Source of the DNA: Mesostigma viride
Lineage: Eukaryota; Streptophyta; Mesostigmatophyceae; Mesostigmatales; Mesostigmataceae
Reading direction: 5' to 3'
DNA length: 64,000 nt
Assembly: GCA_009746045.1 (NCBI GenBank)
Contig: RPFO01000359.1
Span: 1,034,649-1,098,648, forward strand
Positions within the stretch are counted from its first letter, which is position 1. Each line of letters starts with the position of its first letter. Positions 9,390 through 21,968 of this stretch are shown here, piece after piece. The position numbers and the translations under genes are program-made. The notes under the pieces were generated by a model that saw only the letters and a list, made by a program, of their open reading frames with translations, was not told the origin of the DNA and did not search any database.

Positions 9390-9493
9390 ATCTTCTGGAC
9401 CGCAGTGGCGGCCTCCTTTGGGGTGCATCCCTCCTTGGCTGCCTGCTTGAGTTTCGCTAGGAAATTCCGGTCTGGGGCTGTCACTGTGGTCAT
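9385..9493 (-). pseudogene. N-terminal part of the ORF split by copia-1
   Basis: The minus-strand ATG at 9491-9493 opens MTTVTAPDRNFLAKLKQ..., then EAATAVQKIL, which runs to the CTAGG duplication and continues in frame at 1350. The coding match across the duplication is the main evidence that this is a true start. A TATA-like TATAAAGGGT lies about 110 bases upstream (minus strand, 9601-9610). Confidence 0.5.
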
Positions 9494-9600
9494 GGTGGGT
9501 TATACTGCTTGATGTGTTATCTTGCGTTTTGTTTTTTGTGATGTGGTCACGTGAGGTTCTCAGGCAAAAGAAACAACCTGCTTCCCTAGAATGGAAGCCC

Positions 9601-9610
9601 ACCCTTTATA
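9601..9610 (-). promoter_or_regulatory. TATA-like box upstream of the split ORF
   Basis: The minus strand reads TATAAAGGGT, 108 bases before the candidate ATG at 9493. This is a plausible core promoter, judged on position and sequence only. A hairpin-capable AT-rich block (AGCAC...GTGCT, about 9661-9706) lies further upstream. Confidence 0.35.
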
Positions 9611-9749
9611 GCAACCACCTCTCCAGCCAACCCCTACCTGGGTGGCTGAGGTACGGGTGCCAGCACAAAAAATATTTTTTCTAAAATTATTTTTTCTTTT
9701 GGTGCTACATATACGGCGTTGCATTCTCCGCTCAGCAGGTTAGTCATAG

Positions 9750-11461
9750 ATAAAATGAGCATAGCTCACCAAGTTTGCTGCCGAACAACAGGTAGCATAC
9801 GCACTGTCACCGCCTGGCCGCTGACAGGATCTGCTGCACCGATTAGAACCTAGATACATACTTGCGCACATCCAGACGCTTCACGGCCAGAGATATAACC
9901 TTTATAACACTCAAGGATAATGACTACAAAATTTGAGTTCAAAATTCCAAGCCATGCTCTCGTACCAGTCATTTGCCTGCACCGCCATAGCCGCGGACGT
10001 CAATTATTTTCACTCACGTCGGTCCCGTTTGACCATGGTACCCCCCCAACTTTGATTGAGTATATCTCCCTGGCCACTTGTCCAAAGTACGGTCTGAATA
10101 GTGCTACGGAAAGCTGACGTCTAGATCTTTCAATCCCGCCAGGTGGCACCATCAAATTATTTTTGGCGCGGCGCCTGCAAGGCGCGCAAACTCAGTCCGT
10201 TAGAGTGGTAGGACTTCGACTGGTACCACGAAAACGGACTCAGTACAAATGAAGGGTTAAAAATTTGTATCGACCTCTCTTGGCCTATGCAATCGATCAT
10301 ACTTTCACCATCTGCCATTTCTGGCTGTCATTACAGTGCCTATCACGGATGCGAGCATGCAGGTGTCTGTGAAGACCCGTCACCCAGCTGCATGCAGGGC
10401 ACTGAGAATCGTTCTGCTTTAAATGTAGTTTCTACATGGACTAATCGGGTGGGAGGTAGCGTTGCTGTGCAGGTGGTACTAAGGGGCCAGTGCTTTGAAC
10501 TGGCCACTGACATTCCTTGTGAGTTAGGGTTGGGTGGCCAGATGTGTCTTAAGTGAGGCATCTGTGTATGGCCATTTCTAGTTCTGTACTTAAGTTAAGT
10601 AGCAACTGAAGATATCTTAAAATCATAGCTACTCACATCAGAGTGAAGGCACCCAAACATAACCAAAGCCAACGCTAACAAGAGAGACAACTACAAATAA
10701 CTACAAGCCGGCATGGGACACTGGATATATCTGCTAGTCAATGAGTCGCGGGCTCAGCTCGGGTGTCGCTGCGCTAATCGGCCCTTATTTGCTGGGGATC
10801 CTGTAGGTTCCTTTTTCTGGTTATTGAATGTAGGGCCAAAGACAGATGACAAGACCAAGCTAAAGCTGAACTGTGTGGTTGGCGATTGGATGGTTGGAAG
10901 GGAATGGGGCTGGCATAGCATGAACATTTACATACTTGGGAAGAAATTTTGTATAAATCTCAATCAGATTAACTTCGACCTTCATCATTTACCAAACGAG
11001 AAAACACTTCACATTTGGCCACAATGAAAATATCTTTATTCTGCTTATTTGTTCTAGCTCACAGATATAAATTTATTTTATAAAAACTACCTATCCGAGC
11101 TCAACATGTCTATGTCAGTGCGTTGCTTTTCACTACAACAATATGTGCACTTCCATGATTGTCACTTGAGCTTGCAAGAAGCCTTATATTTTTGAGCCTT
11201 TTACAATGGCGCCAAGTCACTCTGTTTCCTCGTAATTTATCTAACTCTTATTGTCAGGTTCTCTGAAGATTGCTCATTGTTGTCTGAACTGCCCATGGCC
11301 CACTTACCACATCCTGGGTAGCTTTGCTAACTGCAAACAACGATAAATGGATAGTCCCTCCCATTCCGCCCCTTCAAGTGGCGCCTGCCCCCCGGTCCTT
11401 GTGCGTCTCTCCCCGCCCTTCTCTAATCACCTTACCGTGTTGTGGTTCACTTTTGTTGCAG
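9750..11461. other. Region without a supported gene, upstream of the channel gene
   Basis: Short open frames exist (for example 10287-10556 and 10713-11027), but none has a recognisable domain or splice context. Exons for the missing N-terminal part of the TRPM-like gene could lie here or further upstream; I could not identify any. A stem-loop lies at 10194-10240. Confidence 0.4.
10194..10240. repeat. Imperfect two-step palindrome
   Basis: AGTCCGTT (10194-10201) pairs with AACGGACT (10233-10240), and the inner GTGGTA pairs with TACCAC, leaving a short loop. It sits next to GC-rich short inverted runs (GGCGCGGCGCC). Confidence 0.6.
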
Positions 11462-14400
11462 GCTTTGGATTACCGCTGGGAGCGCCTGGAGTCCGTGGGC
11501 TTTCAGACTGATCGCGGCCCTCTTGTGGAACGCACCCCCACCGCAGTGCACCTGGCGTTGCTTGCAAGGACCAATAAGTTCATCTCCCGCCACTGCAACA
11601 GCTACCAACGACAGGAGAGGGTAGGTCAGGTGGTCAGGCTGCCCTTACGTGTATTTAGTCCAACCATGCATGGACGGACATGCTCATGCTCCTGAAGCAT
11701 GCATAACTTTCCACCATGTATGGCTAGTTCATCAGTTCCAGCCAGAAAGATGGTAGCGTCATGCTCTGTGGCTCAACTTGAAGCCTGTCTTTGGAATAAC
11801 ACTTAATTAAATAGGAATTCTAGCGTGCAGAATAGTCAGGGTCTCTTTCCTTCATTAAGGACCTGTACCATGGAGTCCTCATGGACTTCTGCTCACTCAT
11901 GTAATTAAATAGACATTCTAGCGTGCAGCATAGTCGGGGTCTCTTTCCTTCATAAAGGACCTCCTGTACTATCGAGGCCTCATGGACTTCTGCTCACTCA
12001 TGTAATTCCTCTTTCTTCTGCCTACCCTTATACTACCTCTATGTATAGTAGACCTATATGTCTTGCCGCTAGTTGGGTGCACGCCCTTATTATTCTGCAC
12101 CTGAAACTGCCCCGTGAAATGCTCGTGCTGGTGGATGCATGCAGATGTGGATCGATCCCGATACCGAAATCCGGTATGAGCTGAAGGAGAGCATGACCAG
12201 CTGGTGGAAGGTATGTCGAATGTCCGCGCATCATGCGAATAAATGTTTGAGATGTGTAACTAGTAGTAGGCTTTTATCGAAAGAGCATTGTGTAGAACTT
12301 ATTAGGCGTCGAGATGAATACTAGCTCTTTTTCATCACTGAATGATGACGCATCTAGAGACTGTAGCAACGGCCATTTTCCCTTGCCATCGGGCCAGGCA
12401 CAATGCTAGGTGATTACAACGCACATAGAGGCCTGCAATCATGCAACTTGTGTCGGCTACTTACAAAACAATAACTTGATAACTTAATAATCGTACAATC
12501 CAGTTATCTTGCCATCAACTTAGCTATCTATACCATTAGCAAGCTGTATGCCAACGCATGATGTAGAGTGTGTCTAGTACGTCGTGTCAGACGCAATGAG
12601 GAACACGAAACTTTGGGCCGAGGATGGTACCGTCGGTAGCACCTAATTCACACAAAGTACTGTGCTGGATATATTATGACTTCGGCACGCTATAGCTTTT
12701 GCTATACTGCACTATTTTCTGTGCTATACATTCGGCCGGAAAGCGCATGGCAAGCCCTACCTAGCTTATACAATTAATACGGCAGGCGCATACGATTATG
12801 AAAGATGCAACCGAATGCTTCCGTTTACCACATGATGGCCAGAATTAGAAACATAAACAGGCAGTTGGGTACACAGGGTAAATTTTTTTTACCCTTGGCA
12901 AGCATGGAGAGGAGAAGTGGCGACATAGCATCGCTAAACATTGCTGCCATTTTTCACCATGCAATATTATGCAGCATTCGAATTTTTCTTGCAGGTCTCG
13001 TTATGCTACCTTCTTACGACAGTATTTCTGTGTAAAAGTCATTAATTAATTACGAACATACCTCCATGGGGAGGATATGTAACACATCCCTGAGAAGGCG
13101 CATATGGTTTTTAATATATTCTAGGCGACAACCTGCAGGTGGCGGGTGTAAACTGCCACCTACTCCGGGTGAACAACTGAGGTGCACCTGCACCACCATG
13201 TATTCCAGCATCTATGCAAAGTTTCGGACATGGGGTGGAAGATGATAATGGCTAAGCCATGGCTAGGGCATGATGGCGTCTCAGCAGAGAGTGGCTCTCT
13301 GCATGGGCAAAGCATGGCTGACTCATAGCGGATGCAGTAAGGCTGCCCCATGGTCCAGAGCCCACAACAGATAGGCTTGGAACACATTTAGAGGCGCCGC
13401 TTGAACTGGTATTAATGAGGAACATAACTCCGTTGGGAGTATATGTAGCACATATCCCGGAGAAGGGGCATATGGCTTTTAATACATTCTGGGCTACTTC
13501 CTGCGCTTGAACTGTTATGCGCCCCTTGAACTGCTGTGCATGGTCCGTACACCCCTCGGCCTGCTGTGCATCTACCCCAGATGGTCTTCCTGGTGATACC
13601 GCTGGTGTGGCTCCTCTGGCCGTGGCTGAGGCCTGTGGAGGCTGTCGAAGAAGTCTCGCGGATTGACGAAACTCTCAAGAAGCGTGGCAAGCCTGGCTGC
13701 GGGGGCTCTTACCGCTTCCACATCTGCTGCTGGCCGCTGATCCGTGCCTTTTACCACATGCCGCTGACCAAGGTCTGGACCAACAGCATCACGTGGGTGC
13801 TCTTCCTGGCGTATCTGACCTCGATTTCCTTCCTCACGCCGCGCTCCACCGAGATCCCCCCATACGAGGTGGCGTTCTATTCCTGGCTCGTGATGCTCTT
13901 CCACGACGAGGTTGTGCAGGTGCAAATGCGGATTTCAAGGCGGGAGCCGTGGCATGGGGGCTTTTGGAACTGGCTGGACTTCTTGCTGTATGCCATCTTC
14001 TTTGCCTGGATGGTGCTGCGCATTTGCTGGTGAGCTTTCTGCGTTTGCTCACGGGATGTGTCAGATTGCAGGCTAACCATAACTGTGTTACAACCTTTAC
14101 GGTGACCACGCCTGCTGGGCTGACACAATTGATGTCAGCAGCGAAAAGTTGTAACTTACCACTCAGGTTTACAAATACCCATATACACGTCTGGCCAACT
14201 AATTTTAAATCATGGAACGGGATCGGCCACAGGCCCACCCACCCCTTTCGACCCCCTGCAGAGCACCGTCCATATTCTGAAAGGGAATGAGCTAATGTTT
14301 AGAAAAGAAATAACGATTGTAATTATGCTGTGCTACTATTTATTATATTTAGGTCATTATCATTATTTTGTAATCGTACTGAATGGACGTTGCAAGGCAA

Positions 14401-17400
14401 TCTTCTTGAAGAAAGCCGGCCCTGCACCTTCTAGATTTGTGGCATTATGCCTTCTTACCCAGCTTGCACTCCATGACTTACCCAATAAGGAGGCATGCGA
14501 ACAAATGGGCGAACGAACGATTAAAGGCATGGATAAATGAACCAAAGGTGAACATACGAAGGGATGAATGGTTAGGGGGGTTGGATGGATGAATGGATAA
14601 TGAATACATAAACGAATGGACAAATGTTGGCATTGTGCGTGCAGCGCTGCGTTGGACAACAACTTTCTGCGCCATGTCGCCCACGAGCTCCTCCTTCCCG
14701 CCATCGCCATATCATTCGTCCGCGTCCTCCACGTCTGCCGGCGGAACTCGAAGCTGGGACCCCTCCTCCTGACCATCGGCAAGATGGCCACCGACATCGG
14801 TTACTTCTTGATCCTGGCGGTCGTCTTCGTCGTGGCATTCATGGTCATCTTTGCCCAGATCACGCGCGAATGGATCCACCTGCAGGAATATGCACTACGA
14901 CCGCGTCCGGAGAGACCTCCACCACCACCACCACCACCACTACTGCAACATCATTGCCATCCAGAGGAGCAGAAGAAGCTTTGTGGCGATGAGTGGCTTA
15001 GGGTGAGTGCTTGCAAGAGACTTTCAGGGGAGTGGGGTGAAAGTCAAGAAGTTCACCCATGTCAGGGGAGGCACATTGCCAGCCCTTGGTGCCGTATGTT
15101 GTCACGATATGCTGGGGAGCTTTTTGAAATTTCCACTTCATACATATGTAGACCTGCTTACACTCTGGGTTCTCTCGTAAGGGGCTCATACTGCAGAGAT
15201 CGAAAATATTTCCATATAATATTTCAGATTAAGAGAGCTGTCTGTTAAAAGACTCCCTGTGTTGCTTTCCCTTAATTAATGCCATGCACATCTGCCAAGT
15301 CATTTATTGCCCTTTATCATTTTTTTGTCCCATCCTTGAACTTGATGGTTGGCTTTCCCCCGCACTTTTCGATTGTGCGCCGTTGCTTGCTTTAGCAACC
15401 CAGTTGCATCAGAGGGATATGCATTGAGATTTCAATGCACTGAGGACAAAGGTTGCCATGAGTCTTTTTTACGAACACATATACCCAGGGTTGGCTCGCA
15501 ACTAGTACTCTTCGTTATCCCTGTTTAACAACCATTCGTGCCCGACTAGGCCAGTATAGCAACCAAGCGCCAAAAGCGTGTGGCCACTGCCTGTATTTGT
15601 TTATGGCAACCTTTTTTTAATAGCAACTCGAATTACCTGTCATGCTGACAACCAGCTTTGTGGCATTGTCAAGAAAACAACATAGGCTGTGCTCTGTGGG
15701 GGGCATGTTTTATTGACAACACTGCCACTATGTTGGATTCATCTTTGTATCATTGTCTGCCACGATGATCCCAGCCGTACCCCGACGGCACGTTGACGCT
15801 CTCCTACTGGGCCTTCATGGGGGACTATGACGCATCGCTTCCCTTCATGCATGGGACCAGGTTGGCCGGCCCCCTGTTGGCCATATACGTGTTCATCTCC
15901 CAGATCCTGCTCGTCAACCTGCTCATCGCGATGATGAGCGAAACGTACGACAATTTCAAAAAAGAAGCAGGTGAGGCATGCCGATGGCTCAATCATTGAC
16001 ACTTCAGGAGCTGTCTTTTGTCGGCTCAATGAAGAGGGTGCCAAAAAAATCTTCGCTTGCGATGTCGTACTGCTGATATTAATTTTTAGAATCGTACATT
16101 TGCCTTTTGCCATGATCTTTACGGGCAGTCTCACATTGCATTGCAGCAATATTGAGTTTCTAGTACTATCTCGAACATTCATTGTGCTAACTCCAAGTTT
16201 CAGACGCAGTAGTTGACTGGTGGTTTGGGGATCCACAAGTGAGGGCCACTTGGCCACCTGGAGCCATGTGGTACGGTGGACACTGTCCCGAGGCCCTTGG
16301 CCTGCATGATAGTTAGAATAACACTCTTTACATACTAGTCTCAAGTTATGCGCTATGAGCAATGCATGCCGCTCAACGTTTAGACTTGGAGAAGTACTTG
16401 GTATAAGGTATTTTAAAGCTTAATGGTCCAGATACAGGTAGCCAGGTTCTTTAAATCAGGTCATGATCGAGCAAGAGTTATCTTAAGGACAGAGTCCTGG
16501 ATGCTGGGTCGTGTTAATGTACACTGAATGCTAAAAATTTATAGATTGGTCGCAATGGATGCCTGCACACAATACGCACCAGGATAGGAATTCCTTGGTT
16601 ATAAGGCGTAGGTTTAGCCTTATCAACTCATCGCCTCCACTGGCTGGCCGCCATGCAGTGACCCGCTGGGAACTGCTGGGTGCAAACCGTTGGCCCGAGG
16701 CCACACGATGACTGGTAGCTGTCTCGTCACATCGTATGTACAAGGATCATTCCACGATGATGTGCGTCTCCTAGCTAGGGTGCACTAGTCCCGTCCACTG
16801 ACGGGACTCTACGTATTCTAGTTACTGATATTTGTCACATACCACAGTACCAACATACCTACGTAGGAGAACGTATTAGACTGGACCAGCTATCAGTCTT
16901 ATCTAAATAGCCCAAGTGTTTACATTCATATGCCAACCTGGGTTTACGAGCCTCATTCATGCGCTGTATTAACTGTGCGTTAGGGACTTTGTATGTAGCA
17001 AAGCAAGGACACTGACTGCAACCGCAGGAGAGGTTCACCTAGAAACATGCCAGCTATAGGTTTGGGATTGAGAATTCCTTTCATTGACTGAGTGAAGGCT
17101 CCCAGTGGATATTTATTACCTTGGAACATACTTAGCTTCTTGTTAGTTTTGCATGTTAGCACAGTGTTCCCCGATGCCATTACCGTGTGTCCACTCTGGA
17201 TAGAGACTTTGCCAGAACATAGAAGATTTGATGTCACAGCGTGTCCCTAGAATCGACAGTAGGTATTCCGTTGGTACTTGACCTGATGATAATACGGTCA
17301 CTTGACAGCAATTTCGAAAATTTGAAAACCATTCGGTGGCCTGAGATCTGACACAATAGGCTATCCATTTCACCGCAGTACCGGTACGTACATGCAGAAT

Positions 17401-20400
17401 GAATGTAAGTTGGCTGGTAAGTTAAGTAGGGCGGGTGAGTTAAGTATTTCTGACCTGGTCAAAACTGTGCTTCAAATATCACAATCAATGATTACCCTGT
17501 TGTGATCACAAGGAATAAACTTGTCTTCCAATTTGTATCGATATGATTCACTGCAGGACCATTGTGCTGGCCATAATATGGCATAAGTTTGAGCTGGGTT
17601 GCTGCCGTTTGCGTATTTTTTTTCATTTTAATTGAAAGCTCACACATCGTTCCTAAAAAACTACCCGGCATAACAAATGCAATTTGCAAACTCGAGCGCA
17701 CGTGGAGGTTGAGGAAGAATAGCCTGGCTGGAATGGCATCCCCACGTGCCGTCCCCTAAGGACCCGTTTTGGCTCAGGCTTGCAGAACGGAAAAGAAACT
17801 TAATTTACTGATATCACTAACCGCATGCATCCAGCATGTCATGTTTGTTATGATGGAACCTTAAAAATAATATGTGGGCGCAAAGTAGCCATTTACTGGA
17901 CTCACTGGCTCTGACTACGAGGAGGAATGAACGCTAACGTGCTGAGTGGCTAACAGTAGTGGTTAGTTTATTCGCAGGTCTTGTAAGGCCGCTTTGTATT
18001 ACCATTTAGACGTCCTTGCCGGTCATGCCTGGCCACGTCTGCCTTGTCATGCATGCAGTCACCCAGTTGCCTGCGTAGCTGTGTATGTACTAGATCTGCC
18101 CACACACATTCACGCTGCTTCCAGGTGTGCTGCACGCAATTTCCACGCAGAATATGCAAGAACGGCCTTCTTCTTTTCGTCCTAACTTTTCCCCCATTCT
18201 GGCCGGCCTCCCTTGACCCCGCCTAGTGGCTGCAAGTATGTACACCTGATTAACTGGTTGCACATAAAATTTTTGCCAGCTAGACAGTCTTTCTAGTTGT
18301 TTAATTTGGAGTTGGCTTTGGAGTAGGCTTTCACCTGCCCTTTGCTAGCTCCAGCTCCTATGCTGGTCATGATATCAGTAGATACTCACCAATCTCCCTT
18401 GTTTTCGTGGAAGTTCTGCGCTGCTTTTCTTAGCTCTATTTCATATTGCGTACTCATTCTTTTTGTGAAGTGTATTATTTTTTGAATGATATATGTGCCC
18501 TGCAGATCTTGAGTGGAAGCTGGCCAATTACAAAATGTACTTGGAGTTCCGTGATTGCTTTCCAGTCCCTCCCCCATTCGAATGTTGGTATCTTTGGTGT
18601 CTGCATTTTGTAAGTGAGATGGCTATCTTGTTGTGGAAAGGGAGGAAATATATTGAACAAAGCGTGCGTATTGTTGTGGAAAGGGAGGAAATATATTGAA
18701 CAAAGCGTGCGTAAAACAACAGCCATGTCGTGATCGGACATCGTTATGCATGTTGTTCACTTTGGGGCATGTTCTGCTCATTTGTCTGCCACTGACATCT
18801 ATTTCCGTATGCTACAGGTCACTAACACCTATTCAACGACATGTTCTCAGCGTCTCTAGGGTTGCCGCAGATACCGTTGTGTCGTTGTTTGAACCTATTG
18901 CAAGCTTTCGATGGGTTTGTGCGCAAGTAGTAAGGAACCACGGTAAGTTTGGCGATAGGCAAGAGGCCGTACAGAATCACCGTGCAAGTTTCAATTGTAC
19001 AGTTCATAGTTAAAATTTAGCTATGCAGATGGTTCTCAGGGTGACAAATGCCCCATGCTTTGTTCCACGCTAAGGATGCCGTGGGCATGGCTAACAATGA
19101 TACTCTGGATGGGTCTCCTGCGCTTGCATTCACGCAGTGGCATAAAAAGATCCTAGGGATGTCCAGGGAGGGGGTCCTTTAGAGGACCGTGGTAACTTTT
19201 CTGAGCTGCTGCTCACTTTATAGTTAGCCTGCAATATTGTCTCAAGAGGGGCTGGCCTCCCGGTAGGCAGTGATAGGTACTGGCACTGGTCACGTAGGTG
19301 CCGAGACAACTTTTGGGATGGCGGTAGCGGACATTGTTTACTCCGGACCAGCATGTACCCATCGGTGAGACGCCCAAGGTCCACATGGAACCTGGACATT
19401 AGTGAACGGAACTGTGCAACATGCGTATTGCAAAGTTAAGAGGGTGTGCTGTGATGTTCTGGAGGCCCTTTCCGATCACTCACCCCCCTTTGCGGGAACC
19501 CCGTGTCTTGTTGTACAGGACTATTGCTGGGCCCCAGCAATCAGCATGTTGTTGTTTTTACGCCAACCTGAAGATGCTGTGTGCACCATATTTTGACGGT
19601 GCCGTGGCATGAAAGAGTTGTGGAATGTGGCCTTGCACGCCAATATAATGCAAAATAAGGGTCTCTCTTGGGAGAAAGGCTCTCCGATGGATAAGACTGC
19701 AGAGAGTGTATTGGTATATGCTGCATATATCGCTACATCAAGTTGAGCCTTCCAATAAATTGCATTCACCAACGCACACCAGCCCAACATCACATTATCG
19801 GCTGCATATTCTTTTGTCTAGTCACCCCTTCGGATTACCCTGGACGACATCCTTTCTGCTGACATACTCTATGTTTTCTTTTTCATTTGTACCTCATGCA
19901 GCGTTCCCTCCTGAGTTGGTTTGCTAAGAAAGTGCAGCCACGCTTCAACCATGTTTTGGATCGAAAGTACCGCCACAAGACCCCAGCCAAGGTCCAAAAG
20001 GACAAGAGGGTCCTTCAGCAAATGCGTGACTGCAAGCAGGCCATGCTGGAGCAGGACAAGAAAAAGCAGGAATCCACCGAGTGCACGGTGAGAAAGGTGG
20101 AGGATAAAGGCCTGATTCAGCGCAGGCAATCCCTCAGTTTCTGGTCTATAGCTACGTTGTGGGGCGAGTGAGTGAGCTGGCGACTCAACAAAGTTGTAGG
20201 TTGTTTGAAATTTTGCTTTACCTGGCATTTGGCACCCATTGAAAGAACCTTTTCCTTCTGCAAGCATGCTACAATCTGCAGCCGCTAAGCCATCAGAACG
20301 TCACTATACTACAAACTATTCTGTATTTAGGCCATCTCTCATATGCTCAAACTTCTAGCTAGGAGTCTTCGCGAGTTAAGGACCATGCAGGCAACCCGTT

Positions 20401-20893
20401 TGATTCATGTGCTCATGTCTATTTCCTTGATTTCTCACAGGGGGCGCCCTGCTGCCGACTTGCCCACCATTGAAGGGGCTACGGATACACTAGGGGTACA
20501 TGGTGGCAGGATTGTTGGCGATGATACGGGGTGCATTACGCGGCGTATGACTCCAACGCTTTGTGAGGGTGTCCCCGGGGGCGAGCTGCGATTAAAAAGT
20601 TTCATCCCTAAAGTATTCTAAAGCTACCTTGTCCTTCGTTTTTTATTCCTCCCTGGGACGTGTGCATCGGGCCCGCGCAGATCGCCTCATTGAAGGAGGA
20701 ACTGAACAATCTCCGCTGCGTTCAGCAGCAGAATCACAGTCAATTGGCGCAGAGCATACATCAGCTGCAAGCAGCACCCCAGCAGGTGCAGGGTGTGACG
20801 GAAGCCAGCATTGAGCAGCTGAAGGAAAAGCTCCAGAAGGTGGAGGGCTTGCTGGACAGCTGGCTCTCTGCCCAAAAGACGCATGTTGGGTAG
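11462..20893 (+). CDS. TRPM-like cation channel gene, 3' eight exons
   Basis: Exons: 11462-11620, 12145-12210, 13581-14029, 14645-15002, 15775-15970, 18506-18609, 19902-20087, 20681-20893 (TAG). All introns are GT/AG and every junction keeps phase, including TG|C at exons 3/4 and G|AT at 5/6. The product is about 576 residues. Exon 3 holds pre-S1 (FYHMPLTKVWTN), S1, S2 (YSWLVMLFHDEVVQ) and S3. Exon 4 holds S4-S5 (VRVLHVCRRNSKLGPLL, IGYFLILAVVFVVAF) and a Pro/His-rich turret. Exon 5 has the pore (YWAFMGDYD) and S6 (LLVNLLIAMMSETYDNFKKE). Exon 6 has WKLANYKMYLEF, like the TRPM TRP region. Exon 8 ends in a coiled coil. It probably forms a plasma- or ciliary-membrane cation channel. The N-terminal exons are not identified, so the gene is 5'-partial or truncated. 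Confidence 0.8.
11805..12006. repeat. 98-bp tandem duplication in channel intron 1
   Basis: Two diverged copies (11805-11902 and 11903-12006) share AATTAAATAG, TTCTAGCGTGCAG, GGGTCTCTTTCCTTCAT and CATGGACTTCTGCTCACTC. They lie wholly within intron 1. Confidence 0.8.
13036..13400 (-). mobile_element. Antisense LINE-type 3' end in channel intron 2
   Basis: A TTAATTAATTA tail followed by a diverged form of the conserved 3' end (GAACATACCTCC, GAAGGCGCATATGG) and about 300 bp of the matching 3' UTR, including the variant GAGTGGCTCTCTGCATGGG. It lies antisense to the host gene. Confidence 0.65.
13417..13512 (-). mobile_element. Second antisense LINE-type 3' end in intron 2
   Basis: GAGGAACATAACTCCGTTGG, GAGTATATGTAGCACATA and GAGAAGGGGCATATGG match the terminal consensus seen at 54660-54720 in reverse orientation. 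It is truncated within 100 bp and lies 70 bp upstream of exon 3. Confidence 0.65.
15971..18505 (+). other. Channel intron 5 (2.5 kb)
   Basis: The intron runs from a GTGAGG donor to a TGCAG acceptor. It has no recognisable repeat or coding segment, only short spurious frames. Confidence 0.5.
18629..18713. repeat. 43-bp tandem duplication in channel intron 6
   Basis: Two near-identical 43-bp units (TTGTGGAAAGGGAGG..., ...GAACAAAGCGTGCGTA) begin about 20 bp after the exon 6 donor. Confidence 0.85.
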
Positions 20894-21968
20894 TGAGCAG
20901 CTGGCAATCGGCCATGGCGGTCTGCAGCTTGCATGGCCATCGGCAACAGGCGGAGGATGGTAAATATTTACCATATACTGTGTGCATGGTCCATCGGTCG
21001 CTTGGTCAGCTTGAAAGTGTTAGGAGCAAGACCTAGAGAGGCTGCAGACAAACCGCCGCAGGCACATTGCAGCTGGCACACTGCGACCGACGAACCATGG
21101 GAACATTGAGCAGCCCATAAACCAATTGGAGCATCCTCGATACTTTTCGCTGGCCATCTCACACGCACGAACCAAGTGGAACGGATGCAAGCGCCCCACC
21201 ATTGAATCAGCAAGCCGGGCAGGCACCTCCTCCTTTGGCTGCCCTAGAGCCCCTTCCCCCCTCGGGGCCCAGTGCATGGCCACATTTCGCGCGCACCGCA
21301 CTGGCGCAGTGCATCCGGGATATGTGCGTCTTAAGTGCTTGAAGACGTGAAGGGATTGAGGGATTGTGAGTGCTCCGCGCACGCGTGACTGACGTGGACG
21401 GCCTTGGAACGGGCAAAACAATGAAATAAATTGTGTATGTGGCTTGGTTGCATAGTCCGCAGGACTTTGGGACTCATTTCGGGACTTCTTTGGGATTTGT
21501 CCTTTGGTCAGGACTTTTGTATAGAATTATGATAGCTTTTGTGATTCGGACTTATTATTTTGGGCCTAGGTTGCAGTACGAGATCTTCTAGGGGCCGGTG
21601 CAGTCGCACCGCGCTGCGTACTTTATGGCTGGTTGAGATCTTGTACATGCGTGGATTCTGTAGGCGAGGGTAGATGTCGGCCTGAGAATCTTGTGCGGAC
21701 TGGTTCGGAGTCTCTGGAAGGTCGGCACCATGTCGGCGCCAACTTGCCAGCTTGGTGGGGGACCTAGGTGAAATTGGTCCGAGGACGAGAGTCTCGTTCT
21801 CTTGGTTTGATGAATGTAAAGTGCGATGAAGCCTACGCATTGAACCTGGGGCAACTATCCATTTGTAACTGGTCTTGCTAGCCATTACAAGCGCGTATTA
21901 ATTGGCTTGGTGCCCATCAAATCGCGGTGCCAGATATCTCACGAACCCAGTTGTGAAGCGCCATCTGC
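20894..21968 (+). other. Sequence downstream of the channel stop codon
   Basis: This probably contains the 3' UTR of the channel gene. AAATAAATTGTGTATG at about 21424 is a possible polyadenylation region, and TGTAA occurs at 21816 and 21864. No second gene is supported. Confidence 0.4.

Noticed and set aside
10287-11027. N-terminal exons of the channel gene
   Set aside because: Two short frames (89 and 104 codons) show no similarity to TRPM N-terminal regions and no convincing splice phase to exon 1.
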